A DNA stretch of 64,000 nucleotides from Alistipes dispar (GTDB taxonomy: Bacteria; Bacteroidota; Bacteroidia; Bacteroidales; Rikenellaceae): assembly GCF_006542685.1 (NCBI RefSeq), contig NZ_AP019736.1, positions 1,150,001 through 1,214,000 on the forward strand. The letters are read 5' to 3'. The translations under genes were made by a program, and so were the position numbers. Shown one piece after another: positions 58,942 to 64,000 of the stretch. Each line of letters starts with the position of its first letter. The stretch's first letter is position 1. The notes under the pieces were generated by a model that worked only from the letters and a program-made list of their open reading frames with translations, was not told the DNA's origin and did no database searches.

Positions 58942-60276
58942 TCAGACGCGAATCTCCCACCCCTTTTCGTAGGTGCGGCCCCAGAGGTCGCCGGCTTCGC
59001 GGTCGTCGAGGATGCGGCCCGTCGTCGGGTCGATCCGCAGCGAACGGCCCACGCGCTGAGCGATGTTGCCCAACTGGACCAACTGCGTACTGATGCAGGC
59101 ATCGACGATTCCCGAATTGAGTTTCTCGCCCTTGCGGATCGCATCGAACCAGTTCCGGAAGTGAATGACATCGAGCTGCTCGGAGGGATTGAGCAGATTG
59201 CCCTCTTCGAACTTCAGGGCGCTCTGCACCTCCTTGACCGTCTTGCCGCCCATGTCGGCGATCCGGTATTCGTTGCCGCCGCTGATGAAGAGCGTGCCCG
59301 TCTCGCCGTAGAAGGCCGTGCCCACACCGAAGCCGTCCACCGGCGTGCCGTTGCAACTGCGGCCCTCCCACGAACAGGAGGCCTCGTCGCCGAACTGATA
59401 GGTAATGAGTTGCGTGTCGGGCGTCTCCCAGTCGTCCTGAAAGCGGTAGCGACCGCCCACGGAGGTGACCAGCGTGGGATACTCGACCCCGAGACCCCAG
59501 CGGAGAATATCCACGAAGTGCGTACCGTTGTTCAACGCCTCGCCCGTTCCCCAGTGCCAGAACCAGTGCCAGTTGTAGTGTACGACATTGTCCCTGAAAG
59601 CCTTCACGCGCGGCGCGGGGCCCTGCCACAGATCCCAGTCCAGCCACCCGGGGACCGGAACCTCCCTGCCGATGCCGATCGACGGGCGGTTGTTCACATA
59701 CCACGATTTGGCGTAGCGCACCCTGCCGATCTCGCCGGCGCGGATCGCCGCAACGGCCTCGATCACGTTGGGCCACGAACGGCGCTGGTTGCCCACCTGC
59801 ACCACACGGTCGTATTTCAGGGCCGCGCGGATCAGCAGTTCGTTTTCCGCAGGGTTATGGCTCGTAGGCTTCTCGAGATAGACATGCTTGCCGGCCTTCA
59901 TGGCCATGACGGCCGCGGCGGCATGCCAGTGGTCGGGCATGGCGATCACCACGGCATCGACATCCTCCGACTCGAGCAGACGGCGCAGATCCCGCTCGCC
60001 GCGGGGCTTGCGCCCGCAGACCTTGGCGATATCCTCGCGGCATTTGGCCAAAGCGCGCGAATCGACATCGCACACACAGGTTACCTCGCAGTCCCTCATC
60101 TTCGCAAAACCCTGAGCCAGGGCATTGCCGCGCGAATTCACGCCGATCACGCCGATCCGGATGCGCTCGTTGGCTCCGGCGGCCCGTGCCGACACCACGC
60201 CGGGCAAGACGCTTCCCAAGGATACGGCAGCCGCCCCCGTCATCAGTTTCTTAATGAAGTCTCTTCTCGTAGTCAT
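58942..60276 (-). CDS. Tat-exported Gfo/Idh/MocA family oxidoreductase
   Basis: 444 residues with a twin-arginine signal (TRRDFIKKLMTGAAAVSLGSVLPG). Seen: Rossmann domain (IRIGVIGVNSRGNALAQGF), AMPDHWHAAAAVMAMKAGKHVYLEKPTSHNPAE with the intact EKP motif, and the C-terminal sheet domain with NNGTHFVDILRWGLG (His candidate). Tat export implies that it folds with its NAD(P) or similar cofactor in the cytosol and works in the periplasm. In Bacteroidota such exported members oxidise sugar rings (3-keto chemistry); the substrate here is unknown. 53 bases before the DUF4855/GH16-like gene. Confidence 0.9.
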   Translation of the reverse strand: MTTRRDFIKKLMTGAAAVSLGSVLPGVVSARAAGANERIRIGVIGVNSRGNALAQGFAKMRDCEVTCVCDVDSRALAKCREDIAKVCGRKPRGERDLRRLLESEDVDAVVIAMPDHWHAAAAVMAMKAGKHVYLEKPTSHNPAENELLIRAALKYDRVVQVGNQRRSWPNVIEAVAAIRAGEIGRVRYAKSWYVNNRPSIGIGREVPVPGWLDWDLWQGPAPRVKAFRDNVVHYNWHWFWHWGTGEALNNGTHFVDILRWGLGVEYPTLVTSVGGRYRFQDDWETPDTQLITYQFGDEASCSWEGRSCNGTPVDGFGVGTAFYGETGTLFISGGNEYRIADMGGKTVKEVQSALKFEEGNLLNPSEQLDVIHFRNWFDAIRKGEKLNSGIVDACISTQLVQLGNIAQRVGRSLRIDPTTGRILDDREAGDLWGRTYEKGWEIRV

Positions 60277-60362
60277 AGGTCGTAATGTTTATCCAAAATT
60301 AGAGATTTTACGGGGATTACGGCTCGTCAATCCCGACAATGAACCTTCAAAAAACGCAAAAG

Positions 60363-60602
60363 TCATCCGCGGCGGCCTCCCATACGCGAAACGAGCGCCG
60401 CGAGCAGCCGCGGGATCCACAGCAGCAGGTAGATCACCGCCGTAATTACGACGACGTAACCCATCTGCGTGAAAAGCTCGTACCACGGACGGTCGAAACG
60501 CACGACGGCATAGAGATTCGTCAGGAAAGCGACGATGAAAGCCGCCGCCGCAAAGCGGATCTCGCGACGGATGCGGCGTGCGGAGATAACAAGATCTTTC
60601 AT
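60363..60602 (-). CDS. Small membrane protein between two exported oxidoreductases
   Basis: 79 residues, two hydrophobic helices (about 15-35 and 47-70: FAAAAFIVAFLTNLYAVV; MGYVVVITAVIYLLLWIP) and basic ends. It starts 3 bases after the stop of the oxidoreductase gene at 60606, so it is translationally tied to it, and precedes the oxidoreductase at 58942-60276 by 86 bases. No known motif; a membrane anchor or electron-transfer accessory is possible but unproven. Confidence 0.82.
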   Translation of the reverse strand: MKDLVISARRIRREIRFAAAAFIVAFLTNLYAVVRFDRPWYELFTQMGYVVVITAVIYLLLWIPRLLAALVSRMGGRRG

Positions 60603-60605
60603 GGT

Positions 60606-61928
60606 CTAAAATTTCATGTAGGGAATTCGGTACTGCTCGGGGAGGCGGATCGTGCGCAGCTCCTCCATGGCCCGGTTGCCCAACAGGCAGAGCACCGTCG
60701 AACAGTAGGCCTCCTCGACGACATTGGGAGCCTTCTCGCCCGTGATGCACGAGTGGCAAAAGGCCGAGAGGATGATGTCCGATCCGTCCTTGTCGGCGCC
60801 GACCATGCTCTGACCGCCGTTCACGTGGATCGCCCCCTCGACGATCGGATGCGGCGGATACTCCACACGCGTTTCGGGACGCCAGCTCGGCCCCGCCGCC
60901 GGAATCGCCGCGAAAACCCGGTCCTTCATCTGCCCGATAAGCTGGCGGATGCCCGACGCCGAGCGGTCCTCCTCGAGGTAATAGACTCCCTTGGCCAGCT
61001 CCATCGTGCCGCGGCTTCCGAGAATCTGGTCTTCCATGCCGTTGAACTTGTTCGAGATAAGCGACTCGTAACAGATCTTGCGGCCGTCGCGGTAGCGGTA
61101 GATGACATTCACGCTGTCATAGACCTCGCGGCCGTCCTTCCAATGAACGATGTCGCCCATGCCCGCGATCTCCTCGGGCATACGCCCTGCGGCCCAGTTG
61201 CACACCTCCAACTGATGGCAGGCCAGCTCGGTCATCAGACCGCCCGAACTCTCCCGATAGAGGCGCCAGTTGATCCGCCGCTCCAGCTCGGGCGACGGCA
61301 CTGCACGGCGCCAGTCGGCGTTGCGGAACCAGTGGCAGCGCATGCCGACCACGTCGCCGATCAGTCCCGAACGGATCAGCTCCATGCCCCGGATGTATTT
61401 CTCATCGTACATGCGCTGCATGCAGAAATAGAGCACCCGGTCCGTCCGCCCGTAGGCATCGTAGATCGCCCGGCACTCGTCGAGCGTACGGGCCATCGCC
61501 TTCTCGCAGAAGACATGCTTGCCGGCCGCCAGGGCGTCGAGCGTCATCCGCCCATGCCAGTCGAGCGGCGTAGAGACGATAACGCCGTCAATCGAGGGGT
61601 CCTCGAGCAGCCGGCGGTAATCCGTATAACATTTCGCCCCGGGGCACAACCGCTGCGCCGCCCGCAGGTTGGGTTCGTAGTCGTCGCACAGGGCGACCAC
61701 TTCGGCATGGGGGATCGCCCGCAGGTTGTGGAGATGGTACTGGCCGCGCGACCCCGTGCCGATGAGCGCCACACGGGCCCGTTCGCCCGCAATCTCCCGA
61801 TGCTTCTCAGGAGTGCAGAACGTCAGCCACGGCGTGGCGGCCAGCAGCGTCACGCCGCCGGTCAGGCGCCCCATGTTCTTCAAAAAATCCCTGCGACTTA
61901 TCTCCGCTCCGCCATTCTTCCTATCCAT
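60606..61928 (-). CDS. Tat-exported Gfo/Idh/MocA family oxidoreductase with altered EKP motif
   Basis: 440 residues from the ATG at 61928 (MDRKNGGAEISRRDFLKNMG), which gives a twin-arginine signal; the start overlaps the apbE-like stop by 8 bases. Seen: Rossmann domain RVALIGTGSRGQYHLHNL, STPLDWHGRMTLDALAAGKHVFCEKAMARTLDE, where the usual E-K-P reads E-K-A, and SSGGLMTELACHQLEVCNWAAG with the family His. The C-terminal part carries GGQSMVGADKDGSDIILSAFCHSCITGEKAPN. Substrate unknown; family and location suggest periplasmic sugar oxidation/reduction. Confidence 0.88.
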   Translation of the reverse strand: MDRKNGGAEISRRDFLKNMGRLTGGVTLLAATPWLTFCTPEKHREIAGERARVALIGTGSRGQYHLHNLRAIPHAEVVALCDDYEPNLRAAQRLCPGAKCYTDYRRLLEDPSIDGVIVSTPLDWHGRMTLDALAAGKHVFCEKAMARTLDECRAIYDAYGRTDRVLYFCMQRMYDEKYIRGMELIRSGLIGDVVGMRCHWFRNADWRRAVPSPELERRINWRLYRESSGGLMTELACHQLEVCNWAAGRMPEEIAGMGDIVHWKDGREVYDSVNVIYRYRDGRKICYESLISNKFNGMEDQILGSRGTMELAKGVYYLEEDRSASGIRQLIGQMKDRVFAAIPAAGPSWRPETRVEYPPHPIVEGAIHVNGGQSMVGADKDGSDIILSAFCHSCITGEKAPNVVEEAYCSTVLCLLGNRAMEELRTIRLPEQYRIPYMKF

Positions 61929-62748
61929 GATGCAATATGTATGCGTAAACTTCCAGTTTGTCGAATCCGCAGGCAATACGCCGCCGTTGCGGTTCGCCGG
62001 CGATCATCCACGCGGTGCTCACCACTTCGGCATCGAGCGGATCGTCGGCGACGACCGCCACGATCTGCCGCGAGGCGTCACGCAGGCCGGTATGCGGATT
62101 CACGATATGTTCCGTATGGGCCGCCGTATTGCCCGACACGGAGAGGGCCCGGTCCACGAGGTCGAACTCGGCCAAAGCATTCCCCGTTGCAGGATCGGGC
62201 AGGCTCACCCGCCAGCAGGGGCCGTAAGGATGACGGCCGATGCCGAGAATGGAGCTGTTGCCGAAATCGACGAAGGCCGATCCGACACCGGCTTCGCGCA
62301 ACAGCACGCCGATCTTCTTCAGCGCATAGCCCTTGGCGAAGCCGCCGAAATCGAGCGACGTTTCCTCCCCGTCGAAGCGGACGCTGACGACACCCGCCTC
62401 CGTGCCGAGACGAACGCGGGAGAGATCCCGGAGGGTGATGTCGAAAAGCCCCTCGGTCCGTTCGCAATACGTCCGGCAAGACTGCAACGCTTCGCCAAGT
62501 TCGGGCCCGACCTCTACGGGGGCGCGTGCGGCCGCGGCATTCACCCGTGCGACCTCGCTCGCGGGATCGAAGCGGTCGAAGACCCGGTTCAGATGCTCCA
62601 GAAGGGCCGTTGTCCGCTCCCAGAGCGCATCCGCCCGCGGCAAGTCGATACCTGCAATCAACAGATCGAACCGCGTGCCCATGACATGCGGCACGAAACC
62701 ATGGAAGAACGACTCTTCCGCATAATACTCCCGTTCGGTCGTCAGCAT
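61921..62748 (-). CDS. apbE: ApbE-like FMN transferase family protein
   Basis: 275 residues from the ATG at 62748. Seen: MGTRFDL (23-29), DFGGFAKGYALKKI (133-146, the family signature), FVDFGNSSILGIG, SVSGNTAAHTEHIVNPHTG (204-221) and the metal-binding end ADDPLDAEVVSTAWMIAG. ApbE proteins attach FMN to Thr/Ser of partner proteins outside the cytosol, or handle FAD. Here there is no lipobox or signal peptide, and no FMN-binding target gene (NqrC/RnfG/FMN_bind) is in the window. It lies between two oxidoreductase genes, 25 bases after one and overlapping the other, so it is part of the same operon. Partner unknown. Confidence 0.88.
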   Translation of the reverse strand: MLTTEREYYAEESFFHGFVPHVMGTRFDLLIAGIDLPRADALWERTTALLEHLNRVFDRFDPASEVARVNAAAARAPVEVGPELGEALQSCRTYCERTEGLFDITLRDLSRVRLGTEAGVVSVRFDGEETSLDFGGFAKGYALKKIGVLLREAGVGSAFVDFGNSSILGIGRHPYGPCWRVSLPDPATGNALAEFDLVDRALSVSGNTAAHTEHIVNPHTGLRDASRQIVAVVADDPLDAEVVSTAWMIAGEPQRRRIACGFDKLEVYAYILHHG

Positions 62749-62773
62749 ACGCCTTCCGGCGGCCCTTTCGTTT

Positions 62774-64000
62774 TTATTCCGGCGACGCCGTGCGGGCCTG
62801 TTCCACGGCCATCGTCGTAATGTAGTATTTCGCCAGCGTATTGGCCTCCTCCCATGCGGGCATCTCGCCCGTGCGGATACTCCGAAGGAACCGCTCGGCC
62901 ACCTGTCCGAAATGCACCTCATGCCCGGGACGCGCCGCAACGGGCAAATCCACCAGGAAACGACCCGGAATATCCGTCTCCACGACCCGCAGCCCGGGAT
63001 AATCCGGCTGCAGGGCGGCAACGCGCCGCCGCAAAGCCGTCAGCGTCTGCGCGGGATCGGCCTCTCCGGCCGCCAGCACATAGAGCGACTTGACATTTCC
63101 CGTCGTCTCGTCCTGCACGACCTCGATCGAGGCCCGGCTGCCGCGCACCACGGACGAAAAGGCATCCTCGCCGTTCGGCGAGCTCCAATTCCAGACCACC
63201 TCCATGCCGACGTGCACCCCTTTTACGCGGAAGAGTATCCGGCCGTTGGCCATCACCTCGAGCACCCCGTCGCGGAGGTACTTCTCCAGATAGGGCGGGA
63301 ACGGTTCGACACCCGTCGATAGACGGAAATCCTCCGCACGGACAGCGGTCGGCCAATGACTGGCCGCCAGCACCTCGACATCCGTCTCATAGCGTACGGG
63401 ATTCTCGGGAAAGCACTGCCAGAAGACCAGGTCGATCAGATGCGTCGTAACGTCGGCGATCCCCTCGCCCTGCTGCTCCACGTCGTAATACCACGCCGGG
63501 CGAATCAGCGGCCGCCCCGACACCGACTTGAAGAAGTGGTGGATGCTGCGCATCGAAATCGACGGATCGTCAGCCGATCCGGGAAGCAGGTCCCCGAACA
63601 GCTCCGCATCGTGCATCAGATTGCGGGTCAGAACGTTGAGCGCATCATACCGCTCGGTCATCAGGTCGCAGATCCATACGCCGCGGCGGTGCGCTTCGGC
63701 ATAGGCCGCACGCAGCGTATCGAAGTCTTCGCGGCAGACAGCCAGCGGCTTGTCAGACAACACATGATATCCGGCTTTCACCGACGCGAGGATATAACCG
63801 GTTTTCTTCCGGTTGTTTCCGGCCAGGACGACCAGGTCGCCGGCACGCTCGCCGACCATCCGCTCGAGGTAGTCGGGACCGGTATAGACCACCTCCCGCC
63901 AGGAGGTAGGCTCTTCCGCACGTCCGTTGTAGGAGGCTACGGCCGCCAAGTACTGTTCGACCTCCTCTCCTTCCGGGGCATAGACACGGACCGTGTCCGA
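62774..64000 (-). CDS. Gfo/Idh/MocA family oxidoreductase, 5' end outside the window
   Basis: C-terminal 408 residues of a dehydrogenase-fold protein; the frame is open through base 64000, so the N-terminal Rossmann strand is missing. An apparent start at 63949 is only a TTG inside the frame. Seen: AGDLVVLAGNNRKKTGYILASVKAGYHVLSDKPLAVCREDF (DKP variant of the EKP motif), IRPAWYYDVEQQGEGIADVTTHLIDLVFW (family His), and a long C-terminal extension of the 'putative oxidoreductase C-terminal' type. First visible gene of the leftward ten-gene operon; 25 bases before apbE. Export signal cannot be judged. Confidence 0.88.
   Translation of the reverse strand, partial: SDTVRVYAPEGEEVEQYLAAVASYNGRAEEPTSWREVVYTGPDYLERMVGERAGDLVVLAGNNRKKTGYILASVKAGYHVLSDKPLAVCREDFDTLRAAYAEAHRRGVWICDLMTERYDALNVLTRNLMHDAELFGDLLPGSADDPSISMRSIHHFFKSVSGRPLIRPAWYYDVEQQGEGIADVTTHLIDLVFWQCFPENPVRYETDVEVLAASHWPTAVRAEDFRLSTGVEPFPPYLEKYLRDGVLEVMANGRILFRVKGVHVGMEVVWNWSSPNGEDAFSSVVRGSRASIEVVQDETTGNVKSLYVLAAGEADPAQTLTALRRRVAALQPDYPGLRVVETDIPGRFLVDLPVAARPGHEVHFGQVAERFLRSIRTGEMPAWEEANTLAKYYITTMAVEQARTASPE

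Noticed and set aside
1..64000. CRISPR arrays, tRNA or rRNA genes, riboswitches, transposases or phage genes
   Set aside because: I looked for regular direct repeats, tRNA-like T-arm motifs and recombinase signatures and found nothing supportable. Covariance-model searches would be needed to exclude small RNAs.

Overview
The window is a GC-rich stretch of a Bacteroidota chromosome. The evidence is two SusC/SusD outer-membrane glycan importers, an ECF sigma/FecR anti-sigma pair, many Cys-lipoproteins, and promoters of the Bacteroidota type (TTTG, 19-20 nt, TAnnTTTG). The high GC content combined with this gene set resembles Alistipes/Rikenellaceae, but that is an inference; no rRNA or other taxonomic marker is present. 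I saw no tRNA, rRNA, CRISPR array, transposase or phage gene.

Layout. (1) 1-20011, first polysaccharide-utilisation locus (PUL1): a GH97 tail on the + strand, then on the - strand (in transcription order) GH78, a GH65-like six-hairpin glycosidase, a GH106-like enzyme, a GH127-type enzyme, a second GH106-like enzyme, SusC and SusD. The enzyme set suggests a rhamnose-rich plant or pectic glycan. (2) 20566-30447, second PUL (PUL2): ECF sigma factor, FecR anti-sigma, SusC with an N-terminal STN signalling domain, SusD, a GH18 endo-glycosidase lipoprotein and a LamG-type surface glycan-binding lipoprotein. This is the classic trans-envelope signalling arrangement and fits capture of a GlcNAc-containing glycan such as an N-glycan. 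(3) 30632-37333: a TetR regulator, a small membrane protein, and a tight five-gene cluster. In that cluster a YbjN/chaperone-like protein lies next to a cytosolic trypsin-like protease that carries a zinc ribbon and what looks like the same YbjN-like domain; a secreted protein and a BatD-like membrane protein follow. This cluster is the best candidate for an undescribed system. (4) 37358-43936: an AraC regulator divergent from a three-gene RND efflux operon with ATGA overlaps. (5) 44038-50238: an OadB/OadG-like sodium-pump pair, small secreted or membrane proteins, a DedA protein, and a GH109-type lipoprotein. (6) 50350-53234: lnt and folC. (7) 53326-64000 (- strand): a ten-gene run entering from beyond the right edge, with three Gfo/Idh/MocA oxidoreductases (two with Tat signals), an ApbE-like protein, a small membrane protein, a DUF4855/GH16-like protein with a degenerate active site, and then KdgK, KDPG aldolase, an SDR and UxuA. 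The last four make a complete route from fructuronate/mannonate to pyruvate plus glyceraldehyde-3-phosphate.

Two sequence features cut across these modules. Three poly-G tracts, each exactly G9 and each preceded by GA, occur between 22.7 and 31.4 kb: in the STN-SusC gene, in the TetR gene, and between the TetR gene and its neighbour. They are candidate slippage (phase-variation) sites. The RND promoter has a perfect 9-bp inverted repeat that exactly fills its 19-nt spacer, a strong operator candidate.
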